NCBI GenBank assembly: GCA_038040395.1
Contig: JBBPIJ010000004.1
Location: forward strand, 134,042 to 198,041
Source of the DNA: VAXT01 sp038040395
GTDB lineage: Bacteria > Actinomycetota > Thermoleophilia > Gaiellales > Gaiellaceae
DNA length: 64,000 nucleotides
Direction of reading: 5' to 3'
The translations under genes were made by a program, and so were the position numbers. Below, piece by piece: positions 24,843-34,064 of this stretch. The notes under the pieces are model-generated. The model had not been told where the DNA came from and did no database searches. It worked only from the letters and a program-made list of their open reading frames with translations. The first letter of the stretch is position 1. Each line of letters begins with the position of its first letter.

Positions 24843-25627
24843 CGCTTGCGGGCTCCTCGTGAGCCAGGCGCGACGAGTCCCTTCCGAGGCGGAGGCGGCG
24901 GACCAGGCCGCGGCTTACCGGCGCCCGTCGGCGACCACGGAGGCGAGGTCACCCCGAGACGCACGACGAGATACAGGTGCAGCCCGATCAAGCCTGCGAG
25001 CGCGCCCGGTAGCACGAGCATGTGCAGCGCATAGAAGCGGGCGAGTGTCTCGGGCCCGATCTCAGCGCCGCCGCGGAGGATGTCACCGAGAAACGGCCCT
25101 ACGAACGGCCCCGTCGCCTGGAGGTTCACGCCGACCACGGTCGCCCAGTACGCGGTCTGGTCCCAGGGCAGCAGGTATCCGAAGAACCCCTCCATCATTC
25201 CCATCACGAGGATCAGGACGCCGACGATCCAGTTCAGCTCGCGCGGGTACTTGTAGGCGCCGTAGAGAAAGACGCGCCCCATGTGCAGGAAGAGCAGGAT
25301 GATGAAGACGCTCGCGCCCCAGCGGTGCATGCCGCGAACGAGCCAGCCGAGCGTGAGGTCGTCGGTGATGTGCCGGATCGACTCGTAGGCCGAGTTCGGA
25401 TCCGGCTTGTAGTACATGGCCAGGATCACCCCGGTGACCGCCTGGACGATGAAGGCCGTCAGCGCCGCGGAACCCAGCGTGTGCCCCCAGCTGATGTCGC
25501 CGGGGACCTTGCGGAAGAGGAAGTACTTGACGCCGCCGACGAGCCCAGAGCGCTCCTCCAGCCAGTCGAGCGGATAGAGCGCCATCTTGAGGAGCTGCTC
25601 GCGCCGCCCTGGTTTCCTCCGTGCCAT
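24839..25627 (-). CDS. qcrB: Cytochrome b N-terminal half (cytochrome b6-like)
   Basis: The 262-residue protein has four membrane helices with the four haem-ligating His: H101 and H115 in helix B (MHRWG...LFLHMG) and H202 and H217 in helix D (ALHML...LHLYL), a 14/15-residue spacing. FFGYLLPWDQTAYWA at about 148-162 is the conserved cytochrome b segment. The tail ends in a Pro/Arg-rich stretch. It takes electrons from menaquinol and passes them across the membrane. Its ATG 25627 overlaps the Rieske stop by one base (TGATG). Confidence 0.94.
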   Translation of the reverse strand: MARRKPGRREQLLKMALYPLDWLEERSGLVGGVKYFLFRKVPGDISWGHTLGSAALTAFIVQAVTGVILAMYYKPDPNSAYESIRHITDDLTLGWLVRGMHRWGASVFIILLFLHMGRVFLYGAYKYPRELNWIVGVLILVMGMMEGFFGYLLPWDQTAYWATVVGVNLQATGPFVGPFLGDILRGGAEIGPETLARFYALHMLVLPGALAGLIGLHLYLVVRLGVTSPPWSPTGAGKPRPGPPPPPRKGLVAPGSRGARKR

Positions 25628-26589
25628 CAGCGGGGCGGCTCGAGTGGATAGAGCCACGCCTCGATGCCGTCGACGTGCTGGCCAGGCCCGGCGAGAGGAT
25701 ATGAATGGATCTTCGCGTCGGCTCCCAGGCCGTCGACCTCCGAGACGGAGAAGGTCTTCCCGAGGAAGAGACGCCCCTTCTTGATCCGGAACTCGTACCG
25801 GTCGAGAGCGCGAACCGGCGGGCCGGCCGTGCGGTTCCCCTCGTTGTCGTACTGGCCTCCGTGACAGGGGCAGCCGAAGCCCGCGGCGGCGGCCGTCGGG
25901 ATGATGTCCACGCCCTTCTCGGTCTTCTTGTCCTCGTCGATCGGCAGGCCGTTCACCTGGACCGGACAGCCGAGGTGGACGCAGCGATTCGAGAGGATCG
26001 TGAAGCTCGGTTTGCCCTCCAGCAATCCGTTGTTGCGAATGTAGGCGGTCCGCCGGGAGACCTCGCCCTGCTTGGGGTCGAGCATGAAGGTCGCGATCAC
26101 GAACTTGTTCTCGGGGTAGTCGTCGAGGGATCCGACGTCGATCTCGTCATGGCCCTGATCGATGAACGCGGGCAACACGGTGAAGCCGAGCACCGGAACC
26201 GTGACGACACCGCCGATGACGCCACCGAGACCGAGCGTGACGGCTTCGAGGAACTTCGAGCGGGGGTAACGGATGATGTCGTCCTCGTCCAGGTCCGCCA
26301 TCGCCGCGCCGCCCTTGTGGGCCGGTATCGGCGGCGCCGAGAGTGCGGGCTCGGGCTCTTCTCCCGGCTGCGTCGGCCCGGCCCGGTATGCGCTCGTGAC
26401 GTCCCGGATCCAGAGGAAGCCGAAGAGCGCCGTCAGGACGACGCCGACGACGAGCACGATCTTGCTCAGGATCAGGCCGATGAAGACACAGGCAATGCCA
26501 ACGGCAAAGCCGACCGGCCAGATGGTCGGCGTAGGCTCGTGCGGAGTGCCGTGACCGCCGTGCGGATCCACGTCGTGCTGCGGATTCAA
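25627..26589 (-). CDS. qcrA: Rieske iron-sulfur subunit with an N-terminal two-helix extension
   Basis: The 320-residue protein carries the [2Fe-2S] ligands CVHLGC (203-208) and CPCHGG (240-245). A third membrane helix at about 113-141 is the usual Rieske anchor; ahead of it is an unusual extension with a His-rich start (HDVDPHGGHGTPH) and two helices (about 24-41 and 44-61) reminiscent of small cytochrome oxidase subunits. It starts at TTG 26589, supported by a TGAGG site 6 bases upstream; no other start preserves the extension. It oxidises menaquinol and hands one electron to cytochrome c. It follows the UbiD stop by 19 bases. Confidence 0.92.
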   Translation of the reverse strand: MNPQHDVDPHGGHGTPHEPTPTIWPVGFAVGIACVFIGLILSKIVLVVGVVLTALFGFLWIRDVTSAYRAGPTQPGEEPEPALSAPPIPAHKGGAAMADLDEDDIIRYPRSKFLEAVTLGLGGVIGGVVTVPVLGFTVLPAFIDQGHDEIDVGSLDDYPENKFVIATFMLDPKQGEVSRRTAYIRNNGLLEGKPSFTILSNRCVHLGCPVQVNGLPIDEDKKTEKGVDIIPTAAAAGFGCPCHGGQYDNEGNRTAGPPVRALDRYEFRIKKGRLFLGKTFSVSEVDGLGADAKIHSYPLAGPGQHVDGIEAWLYPLEPPR

Positions 26590-26608
26590 TCGGGCCTCAG
26601 CGCCAACG

Positions 26609-28108
26609 TCAACGACGTAGCAATTGGCGCAACGGACGCGACAGACGGCCGTCGGCCTCGGCGGGGGCTTCGTCGATCCCGTATTCGGCCCAACGGCGGT
26701 CGACGAGCGAGCGAATCTCGTCGCTCATGACGATCTCGGCGGGCCACTCCCGGGTGCCCTCTGCCGGCCCCTTGTGCGTCGCGTCGATGCCCATCTTGCC
26801 GCCGTAGAACTGGCGGGTCGGAGCGTGATCGAGGTGGTCGAGCGGCCCTTCGCTGAGCATCACGTCGCGCTTCGGGTCGACGTTGGCCGTCACGCGGAAG
26901 AAGACCTCCTGGTAGTCGTGCACGTCCACGTGCTCGTCCACGACGACGACCGACTTCGTGAGGCTGAGCAGGCCGAGGCCCCAGATCGCGTGCATCACCT
27001 TCTGCGGCTGGCCGGGGAAGCTCTTGCGGATCGAGACGATCACGCAGTTGTGGAACGCGCCGGCGACCGGGAGGTCGTAGTCGACGATCTCGGGCACGCT
27101 CATCTTGATCGCCGGCAGGAAGATGCGCTCGGTCGCCTTGCCGAGCCACGCGTCCTCGGCCGGCGGCTTGCCGACGACGATCGAGGGGTAGATCGCGTCC
27201 GCGCGCATGGTCATCGCGGTCACGTGGAAGACCGGGAACGGCTCGGCAGCCGAGTAGTAGCCGGTGTGGTCACCGAACGGGCCCTCCATGGTCTCGTCCC
27301 CCTGCTCCACATAGCCCTCGAGCACGATCTCCGCGTTGGCCGGCACCTCCAGCGAGTTCGTCTTGCACTTGACGAGCTCCACGGGCTCGCCTTTCAGGAA
27401 TCCCGCGAGCATGAGCTCGTCGATGTGCTTCGGGAGCGGCGCGCTCGCCGAGTAGGTCGTCACCGGGTCTAGCCCGATCGCCACGGACACGTCCAGACGG
27501 CCGTCGGCCGCCAGGTAGTCCATGCGCCCGTCCTTGTGGAGCTGCCAGTGCATGGCGGTCGAGCGGGAGTCGAGCTTCTGCATGCGGTACATCCCGACGT
27601 TGCGCGTTCCGGTCTTCGGGTCGCGGGTGATCACCGCGGGGAGCGTGATGAAGGGCGCGGGGTCGCCGGGCCAGCAGTGCTGGATCGGCAAGAGGTCGAG
27701 ATCGACGTCGTCGCCCTGCAACACGATCTCCTGAGCCGGGCCGTTGCGAACGGTCTTCGGCATCGAGTCGGCGATCGACTTCAGCTTCTTCAGGCCCTTG
27801 ACCTTTTCAGCCAGGCCTTGCGGCGGTTGCATCTCGAGAACGGACTCGAGCTTGGCAGCCGCGTCGTCGAGGCGCTCTACGCCGAGCGCGAGGCACATGC
27901 GCCGCTCCGTTCCGAACTGGTTGACGAGCAGCGAGTGCGACGAGCCCTTCGGGTTCTCGAAAAGGAGCGCAGGCCCACGGGCGCGCACCGTGCGGTCGAT
28001 GATCTCGGTCACTTCGAGGTATGGGTCGACCTCGGTTTGCACGCGAACGAGCTCGCCCTCGCGCTCGAGGAGAGCAATCCATTCTCTGAGGTCACTCGGC
28101 GGCGCCAT
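26609..28108 (-). CDS. UbiD-family prenyl-FMN-dependent decarboxylase
   Basis: The 499-residue protein is full length for UbiD. It shows the N-terminal DLREWIALLEREGELVRV, the NVGMYRMQ segment and a central EGPFGDHTGYYSAAEPFPVF motif around 285-304 that holds the catalytic Glu-Arg-Glu neighbourhood, plus AIWGLGLLSLTKSVVVVDEHVDVHDY near 378. UbiD enzymes use prenylated FMN to remove aromatic carboxyl groups. With ubiX and mqn genes near by, decarboxylation of the dihydroxynaphthoate intermediate of menaquinone synthesis is the best guess. It ends 19 bases before qcrA and starts 5 bases after the upstream cyclase-like gene, so it is likely cotranscribed with both. Confidence 0.9.
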   Translation of the reverse strand: MAPPSDLREWIALLEREGELVRVQTEVDPYLEVTEIIDRTVRARGPALLFENPKGSSHSLLVNQFGTERRMCLALGVERLDDAAAKLESVLEMQPPQGLAEKVKGLKKLKSIADSMPKTVRNGPAQEIVLQGDDVDLDLLPIQHCWPGDPAPFITLPAVITRDPKTGTRNVGMYRMQKLDSRSTAMHWQLHKDGRMDYLAADGRLDVSVAIGLDPVTTYSASAPLPKHIDELMLAGFLKGEPVELVKCKTNSLEVPANAEIVLEGYVEQGDETMEGPFGDHTGYYSAAEPFPVFHVTAMTMRADAIYPSIVVGKPPAEDAWLGKATERIFLPAIKMSVPEIVDYDLPVAGAFHNCVIVSIRKSFPGQPQKVMHAIWGLGLLSLTKSVVVVDEHVDVHDYQEVFFRVTANVDPKRDVMLSEGPLDHLDHAPTRQFYGGKMGIDATHKGPAEGTREWPAEIVMSDEIRSLVDRRWAEYGIDEAPAEADGRLSRPLRQLLRR

Positions 28109-28113
28109 CGCAG

Positions 28114-30645
28114 TCAGTCTAGGGCTGCTAGCGCCTCTGATACCGCGTCTTCGATCGAGAGCGAACGACCCTCCGCGCGGAGCGCATCGAGCCGGTCATC
28201 GCCCAGGTGCGAGCGAAGTGCACGCTCGACCTGAGCGCGCGCAGTCTCAGCGTAAGGCTCGAGCCTCAGATGAAGGTCTTCGATCAGAAGCTCCGCCTGA
28301 CCGAGGAAGCGGCCCGCCAGATCGAGCTCGCCTGCCGCAACTGCGAGTCCACCGAAGCCGACGAGGCAGTAGGCCACGTTCTCCTTCCAACCCATCCGAG
28401 TCGCGCCTGCGATCGCCTCTCCAAACCGCACGCGCGCGTGGTCGAGCCTCCCGTCGCCCAGTTCGGCGAACCCGAGATCGCACTGGCTGTTGGCCAGCTG
28501 CCAGTCCAAACCGTGCTTCTCGGCGAGTTCCAGGGCCGATTGGAGCTCCGCCCGAGCCCGCCCGTAGTCACCTTGGTCCATTGCGAGTAGCCCGAGGTTG
28601 TGGAGCGAGCCCTGCAAGGCCCGCACATCGCCGAACCGCTCGCGAATCGACTTGGCCTGCTCAAGGAGGTCACGCGCTTCGCCGAAGCGTCGTTCTGCCG
28701 TCGCGATGATTCCGAGCAGGTGAATGGCCTCACCCACGCCACCTTCGTCACCCATTGAGGCGTGCAGTTGCCTCTCGCTTTCGGCCATCAGGCTGGCCGT
28801 CTCCAAATCGCCCTGCTTGAGGGCCATGAGCGCCCCGCGATGCAACCCACGGGCCCGGATTTCCGGCGGTGCGCCGGGATCGCGGTCGAGCGCCTCGCGG
28901 ATGCGCTCCAAGCCCTCGGTCAGGTGACTCCGGTATTCCCACAACTCCACAAGCGCCGCCGCGAGGCGCAGCTCCTGCCTCGGATCATCGAGCTCCCGGG
29001 CAAATTGGAGGGCGGCGCGAAAGTTGTCGTGCTCGGACTCCAGGACATTGAGCCACTCAGCCGTTTGCTGGGCCTTCGAGTCCTCACGCGTCGCAAATGC
29101 CAGGTAGAAGTCGATGTGACGGCGCCTGATGTTCTCGAGATCCCCGCTTTCCTCGAGTAGCTCGAGAGCGAACTCGCGGATCGTCTCGAGCATCCGGAAC
29201 CGGTCGTCCCCTTGTCGGACGAGGCTCTTCTCGACAAGCGATGTGAGCGTATCGAGGTCCGCGTCGCAGACCTGCTCGGCTGCATCGAGCGTGAAGCCGC
29301 CGACGAAAACGGCCAGTCGCGAGAAAAGCCTCTGCTCGGTCTCGTCAAGCAGCTCGTAGCTCCACGCGATCGTGTCCCGGAGGGTGCGCTGCCGGTCGGG
29401 GACATCGCGTGCGCCTCCGGTCAGCACGGGGAGCCGCTGGTCGAGCCGGTCGAGAAGCGCCGTCGGAGAGAGCACCTTCGCGCGGGCCGCGGCCAGCTCG
29501 ATCGCAAGTGGGAGACCGTCCAGACGGCGACAGATTTCGGCGACGGCCGGCGCATCACCGTTGAGGCGGAAATCTGGCTTGATGGCGTGCGCTCGCTCAC
29601 TGAACAGGGCAATGGCGTCGTCGTCAGCGAGTTCGGGGATCGGGTACTCCCGCTCGACAGAGATCCGCAACGGAGCTCGACTGGAAACGATCGCCTTCAG
29701 CGACGGGGCCTCGAGAACGAGGCCGCTGACTTGCGGCGCCGCATCGAGCAGATGCTCGAGGTTGTCGAGCACGAGGAGCAGCTCCCGGTCGTGCACAAAG
29801 CGCCCAAGGGCTTCCTCGAGCGAGAGGCCGCCAACCTCCTTGACCGCGAGAGCTTGAGCGATGGTCGGAACGACGAGCGACGGATCGACAATCCCCGCCA
29901 GGCCAACGAAGAACACGCCGTCGTCGAAGTCGTCGAGGAGATCCGCTGCGGCCTGCAGAGCCAGCCTCGTCTTTCCCGCACCGCCCGGACCAGTCACGGT
30001 CAGCATGCGTACATCGGGACTGCGTAGGAGCTCGACGACCTCCGCCAGCTCCCGCTCGCGGCCGATCAGCGGCGTCGGCTGCGGCGGAAGGTTGGTCGGC
30101 CGGTTCTCGAGCGTCGCGAGCGCCGGGAAATCGCCCTCGAGACCTTCCGCCACGAGCTGGAAGATGCGTTGCGGCCTGCTGAGATCCTTCAGCCGATGCT
30201 CGCCGAGATCCCGAAGAGCGAACTCCTCGGGGAGATCGTCCTGGATGAGCTCTCGCGCGGTCTGCGAGACGAGCACCTGGCCGCCGTGACCTGCTGCGGC
30301 GATCCTGGCGCCGCGGTGAACGTCCATCCCTGCGTAGCCCTCGTCGGTTCGGATGGGCTCGCCGGTGTGAATGCCCATCCGCACGCGAATCGAGCCGGAC
30401 GCGAGTGCGCGTTGCCCATCTGCTGCGGCGGCTACTGCATCCTTCGCGCGCGCAAAGGCGACGAAGAAAGCGTCGCCCTGCGTGTCGACTTCAGCGCCGC
30501 CGTGATCGGCGAATGCCTTCCGGAGCACGTGGCGGTGGCCCGCGAGAGCCTCCGCGTAGGAATCGCCGAGCTCCTCCAGCAGCCTCGTCGACCCCTCGAT
30601 GTCGGTAAAGAGGAAGGTGACGGTCCCGGTCGGCAGCTCGGCCAT
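28114..30645 (-). CDS. Class III nucleotidyl cyclase-like / NTPase / TPR signalling protein, copy B
   Basis: The 843-residue protein has three parts. Residues 5-165: class III adenylate/guanylate cyclase-like domain with FTDIEGST (metal Asp15) and DTQGDAFFVAF (metal Asp58). Residues 190-470: STAND/NB-ARC-like NTPase with PLIGREREL, Walker A GPGGAGKT (219-226), Walker B LLLVLDNLEHL and SLVEKSLVRQ winged-helix region. Residues 480-840: TPR-like helices. The usual Lys of the KxxGD motif is Asp, and the transition-state Asn (VNxAxR) is His, so purine choice or activity may differ from standard cyclases. ATG 30645 is 14 bases after the stop of the paralogue. It precedes ubiD by 5 bases. The signal sensed is unknown. 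Confidence 0.85.
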   Translation of the reverse strand: MAELPTGTVTFLFTDIEGSTRLLEELGDSYAEALAGHRHVLRKAFADHGGAEVDTQGDAFFVAFARAKDAVAAAADGQRALASGSIRVRMGIHTGEPIRTDEGYAGMDVHRGARIAAAGHGGQVLVSQTARELIQDDLPEEFALRDLGEHRLKDLSRPQRIFQLVAEGLEGDFPALATLENRPTNLPPQPTPLIGRERELAEVVELLRSPDVRMLTVTGPGGAGKTRLALQAAADLLDDFDDGVFFVGLAGIVDPSLVVPTIAQALAVKEVGGLSLEEALGRFVHDRELLLVLDNLEHLLDAAPQVSGLVLEAPSLKAIVSSRAPLRISVEREYPIPELADDDAIALFSERAHAIKPDFRLNGDAPAVAEICRRLDGLPLAIELAAARAKVLSPTALLDRLDQRLPVLTGGARDVPDRQRTLRDTIAWSYELLDETEQRLFSRLAVFVGGFTLDAAEQVCDADLDTLTSLVEKSLVRQGDDRFRMLETIREFALELLEESGDLENIRRRHIDFYLAFATREDSKAQQTAEWLNVLESEHDNFRAALQFARELDDPRQELRLAAALVELWEYRSHLTEGLERIREALDRDPGAPPEIRARGLHRGALMALKQGDLETASLMAESERQLHASMGDEGGVGEAIHLLGIIATAERRFGEARDLLEQAKSIRERFGDVRALQGSLHNLGLLAMDQGDYGRARAELQSALELAEKHGLDWQLANSQCDLGFAELGDGRLDHARVRFGEAIAGATRMGWKENVAYCLVGFGGLAVAAGELDLAGRFLGQAELLIEDLHLRLEPYAETARAQVERALRSHLGDDRLDALRAEGRSLSIEDAVSEALAALD

Positions 30646-30659
30646 GCCAGTCAAGTGAA

Positions 30660-33200
30660 TCAGCGTTTCGCGTCTCGCCGAGCGTCGCTCTGGGCGCGAG
30701 CGACGAGGTCGCGCGCCATTGCGATCGCGCGGTGAGTGCTCAACGCACTACCTTGAGCCCAGAGCGCTTCGAACGTGACGTCCCCGAGCCGTGCACGTAC
30801 CTTTTGCGCAGCGCGCTCCTGAAGCCCCTTCTCGGCATCGTCGAGCACGGCACCGAGAGTACGGCCGAAAGCGTCGGCTGCGCCCCATAGCTGCGTCGCG
30901 GTCTCCTCGTCGCCCGTCTCGGCGGCGAGCACGCCGACGATGCTCAATGCAAAGAAGATGGCTTCGTGTTGGGCGGTTCCCTCGACCGCAGCGACTACCT
31001 CCCGCAGATGGCCGACCGCATCGGAGTTCCGGCCCCGGAGGAGTGCCAGGACCGCGAGGTTGCCGATCACGGCATCGCGGGCGGCGTCTCCCCCAGGCTG
31101 CCCCGCCAGTTCGAGGGCCTCGTGCAGCAGGGCCTCGGCCGATGAATAGTCGCCGTCGGCGAGCTTCGAGACTGCGCGATCGACGACGAGTGCCGCGACA
31201 CGGGATGGACGCGCGCGCTGCGCGTAGCGCTCGCTCTCTTCACTCAGTCTCGTGGCTCCTTCGGCATCGCCACGAGCAGCCGCAGCGTGCGACAGCCACC
31301 TCGATCCCCGCGCCAGCCCTTCTTCATCGCCGAGCTCGTGGCTCAGCGTCACATACTCGCTCCCGAGCTTCTCGACCTGCTGCCAGTCAGCCTGGCGATC
31401 GGCGAGATAGCCTGCTCCCACGAGTGCTCGGCTCCGGAGCGCCGGCGGCGCGGCAGGGTCTCCGTTGAGGGCGGTCTCGAGCGCTCTGCGCCCCTCGCTC
31501 CACAAGCCACGCGCCCAGAAGAGTCCCCAGAGAGAGACCGCAAGACGTAGCTCGAGCCCTGCGTTACGCGTCTCGGAGGCGTGCTCGAGCGCGTCCCGGA
31601 AGTTTGCGTCGTCGTCGCCGTCGACCCGCGACCATTCTACGAAGAGTGATGCGCTTTCGACTGTGAGCGCGATCTCGTCGGCCATCGCGAGAAAGTGCTC
31701 GGCGTGCCGACCTCGGAGTCGTTGCGCCTCCGGCGTCGTATCAAGTCGCAGGATCGCGAACTCACGGATCGTCTCGAGCATCCAGTAGCGGGGCCCTGCC
31801 GCGACGTCGCGGCGGCGAAGCAGGCTCTTGTCGAGCAGCGATTGCAACGTATCGGGATCGGCGTCGCACACCGCCTCGGCGGCCTCGAACGAGCAGCTTC
31901 CGGCGAAGACGCTCAGCCGGCGAAACAGCGTCTGCTCGGAATCGTCGAGCAGGTCGTACGACCATTCGATCGTGGCACTGAGCGTCTGCTGGCGGGGGCC
32001 TGCGTCACGACCGGCCTTGAGCAGGTCGAATCGCTGAGAAAGCCGGCCGAGCAGTTGCTCGACTGCGAAGAGCCGCGTTCGAGCGGCGGCGAGCTCGATT
32101 GCCAACGGCAGCTGATCCAAACGCCGGCAGAGCTCGTCGAGAGCTTCGGAGCGCTCGAGCGGGCTTCCAAGCGACCTCGCGCGGGCGAGGAAGAGCTCCG
32201 CCGCGTCATCCGGCGCCAGAGCCGGCACGTCGTAAACATGCTCGCCTTGAAGTTGTAGTCGCTCCCGACTGGTGACGAGGACCGCTGGTCCGGCAACGTC
32301 GCGAAGCAATCCGATGTTGACAACGACATCTGGAATCAGATGCTCGACGCTGTCGAGCAGTACGAGCACCCGCTTTCCCGCGAGCGCCGTGGCGAGGACG
32401 TCGGAGAGCGCCCGCGCCGGCTCCTCTGTTACCTCGAGCGCTTGGGCCACTGCGGCCAGGACGAACGACGGATCGCGCACCTCGGCGAGCGAGACCCAGC
32501 GGACGCCGTCGGGAAAGGAGTCAGCAGCCTCGGCGGCGGACTGAAGCGCAAGTCGCGTCTTCCCGGCTCCCCCCGGCCCGGTGAGCGTCACGAGGCGCAC
32601 GTCCTCGCGACCGAGCAACGCGGCTACTTCTCGCAGCTCACGCTCACGGCCCAGGAACGGGGTCGCGGGAAGGGGCAGGTTTGTCCGGTAGAGCGACCTG
32701 AGCGGCGGAAACTCGCTGTCACCGAGTTGGTAGATCCGCTCCGGCGCACTCAGATCCTTCAGCCGATGCTCGCCGAGATCCTTGAGCCGGTCGCCCAAGA
32801 GCTCGCAGGTCGACTTTGAGGCAAGCACTTGCCCACCATGGCCGGCATCGGCGATGCGCGCGGCTTTGTGAACGTCTGGCCCGACGTACCCCTCACTCGT
32901 TCTGAGGGGCTCACCCGTGTGCAGACCCATTCGTACGCGTACCGGCCCGCCGGCGAGTTCCCGCTGAGCCTCCTCCGCGGCGGCGACTGCGTCGGACGCC
33001 CGCGCGAACGCGATGAAGAAGCTGTCGCCCTGCGTGTCGACTTCCACGCCGCCGTGAGCGCGAGCGGCCCCGCGTATCAGTCGGCGGTGCTGCGCGAGCG
33101 CCTCGGCATACCTTTCCGAGCCCAGCTCGTCGAGCAGGCGCGACGAGCCCTCCACATCGGTGAAGAGGAAGGTGACGGTGCCGGTCGGCAGCTCGGCCAT
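30660..33200 (-). CDS. Class III nucleotidyl cyclase-like / NTPase / TPR signalling protein, copy A
   Basis: The 846-residue protein has the same layout as its downstream neighbour: cyclase-like domain (FTDVEGSS with Asp15, DTQGDSFFIAF with Asp59), a shorter linker, the NTPase with PFLGRERELREV, GPGGAGKTRLAL and LVLLDSVEHL, then TPR-like helices to the end (RARLGDVTFEALWAQG). The same Lys-to-Asp and Asn-to-His changes occur in the cyclase site. The first 60 bases of the two genes, and 13 bases ahead of them (CACTTGACnGGC), are nearly identical, evidence of tandem duplication. It is the first gene of a likely run ending in qcrC. No LuxR-type DNA-binding end is present, in contrast to many related proteins. 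Confidence 0.85.
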   Translation of the reverse strand: MAELPTGTVTFLFTDVEGSSRLLDELGSERYAEALAQHRRLIRGAARAHGGVEVDTQGDSFFIAFARASDAVAAAEEAQRELAGGPVRVRMGLHTGEPLRTSEGYVGPDVHKAARIADAGHGGQVLASKSTCELLGDRLKDLGEHRLKDLSAPERIYQLGDSEFPPLRSLYRTNLPLPATPFLGRERELREVAALLGREDVRLVTLTGPGGAGKTRLALQSAAEAADSFPDGVRWVSLAEVRDPSFVLAAVAQALEVTEEPARALSDVLATALAGKRVLVLLDSVEHLIPDVVVNIGLLRDVAGPAVLVTSRERLQLQGEHVYDVPALAPDDAAELFLARARSLGSPLERSEALDELCRRLDQLPLAIELAAARTRLFAVEQLLGRLSQRFDLLKAGRDAGPRQQTLSATIEWSYDLLDDSEQTLFRRLSVFAGSCSFEAAEAVCDADPDTLQSLLDKSLLRRRDVAAGPRYWMLETIREFAILRLDTTPEAQRLRGRHAEHFLAMADEIALTVESASLFVEWSRVDGDDDANFRDALEHASETRNAGLELRLAVSLWGLFWARGLWSEGRRALETALNGDPAAPPALRSRALVGAGYLADRQADWQQVEKLGSEYVTLSHELGDEEGLARGSRWLSHAAAARGDAEGATRLSEESERYAQRARPSRVAALVVDRAVSKLADGDYSSAEALLHEALELAGQPGGDAARDAVIGNLAVLALLRGRNSDAVGHLREVVAAVEGTAQHEAIFFALSIVGVLAAETGDEETATQLWGAADAFGRTLGAVLDDAEKGLQERAAQKVRARLGDVTFEALWAQGSALSTHRAIAMARDLVARAQSDARRDAKR

Positions 33201-33248
33201 GCCGGTCAAGTGAAGCGTGTCGGCGGGGAGGCGTCCAGTGCGGCCGGG

Positions 33249-34055
33249 CTATCCGTAGTGCAAGGGCACGCGGCGCTCCGAAACTCGGTGCCAGCCGCTT
33301 CCGGTCCAGCGAAGGTTGTACTCGAGCCTGTAGTCGGGACAGCAGACGCTCTGGCCGCCTCGCGGCTCGTCGAACCAGAGCATCCCGTTGCGCGCACCCC
33401 AGGCTGTCTCCGAGATGCTTCGGCCATAGGCCCGAGCCCCACGCTTGTCTTCGGAAGACCCGTGCCCGTAGATCCGGCGAACCTTGCCGCCGACAGTTGC
33501 AAATACGGAGATCAGTGTGGCCGCGTGGTTGCTGCCGCGGATTCCTATCGAGACCAGCAGGTCGGCATGACCATCGCCGGTGACGTCTGCGAGCCTCACA
33601 CCGGAGCGGCCGATCCAGTCGCGGATCGGGTCGGGCGACGCGACGATGAGCCGGTACGGCACCCACCTGCGCCCGCTGATGCCCTCCGGGTTCCAGAGCG
33701 TGAGGTTCCAGAGACGCGTGTCGTCGTAGCCGTTCTTGGTGGTACCGCGGTGCCAAGCGACCGCCAGCTGAGGGCTTCCACGACCGGCGGGCACGAACCA
33801 GGCTCCGTCGACCGCGCCGTCCTCAGGCACGAGCTCGGCGAACTCGAGGTCGTGCGGGTCAACCCGGATGCCGTTGTTGATCGGGACCGGGTGCAAGGTC
33901 CGGGCGGATACGGGCACGATCGCCTGCACCGGCTCCCCGGGCGCCGCCGCTTTGACGCGGGATGGCGCCCGATCGCGCCCGACGAGGAGGCCGCCGACGA
34001 AGGCAGCCGCAATTGCCACCGCGATCGACGCTGCTCCCCAGGTTCGACCCCGCAC
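33249..34055 (-). CDS. Secreted or membrane-anchored hypothetical protein with an FG-GAP-like motif
   Basis: A 268-residue product from GTG 34055 with an N-terminal signal/anchor helix (about 7-25) followed by a beta-rich extracytoplasmic region. VRLADVTGDGHADLLVSI near 153-170 is an FG-GAP/EF-hand-like calcium loop typical of integrin-type propeller blades, and QSVCCPDYRLEYNLRWTGSGW near 238 is a Cys-pair motif followed by a strand common in uncharacterised actinobacterial surface proteins. No catalytic motif is seen. It lies 10 bases after the stop of a small membrane-protein gene and may be cotranscribed with it. Confidence 0.7.
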   Translation of the reverse strand: MRGRTWGAASIAVAIAAAFVGGLLVGRDRAPSRVKAAAPGEPVQAIVPVSARTLHPVPINNGIRVDPHDLEFAELVPEDGAVDGAWFVPAGRGSPQLAVAWHRGTTKNGYDDTRLWNLTLWNPEGISGRRWVPYRLIVASPDPIRDWIGRSGVRLADVTGDGHADLLVSIGIRGSNHAATLISVFATVGGKVRRIYGHGSSEDKRGARAYGRSISETAWGARNGMLWFDEPRGGQSVCCPDYRLEYNLRWTGSGWHRVSERRVPLHYG

Positions 34056-34064
34056 GGCTACGCC

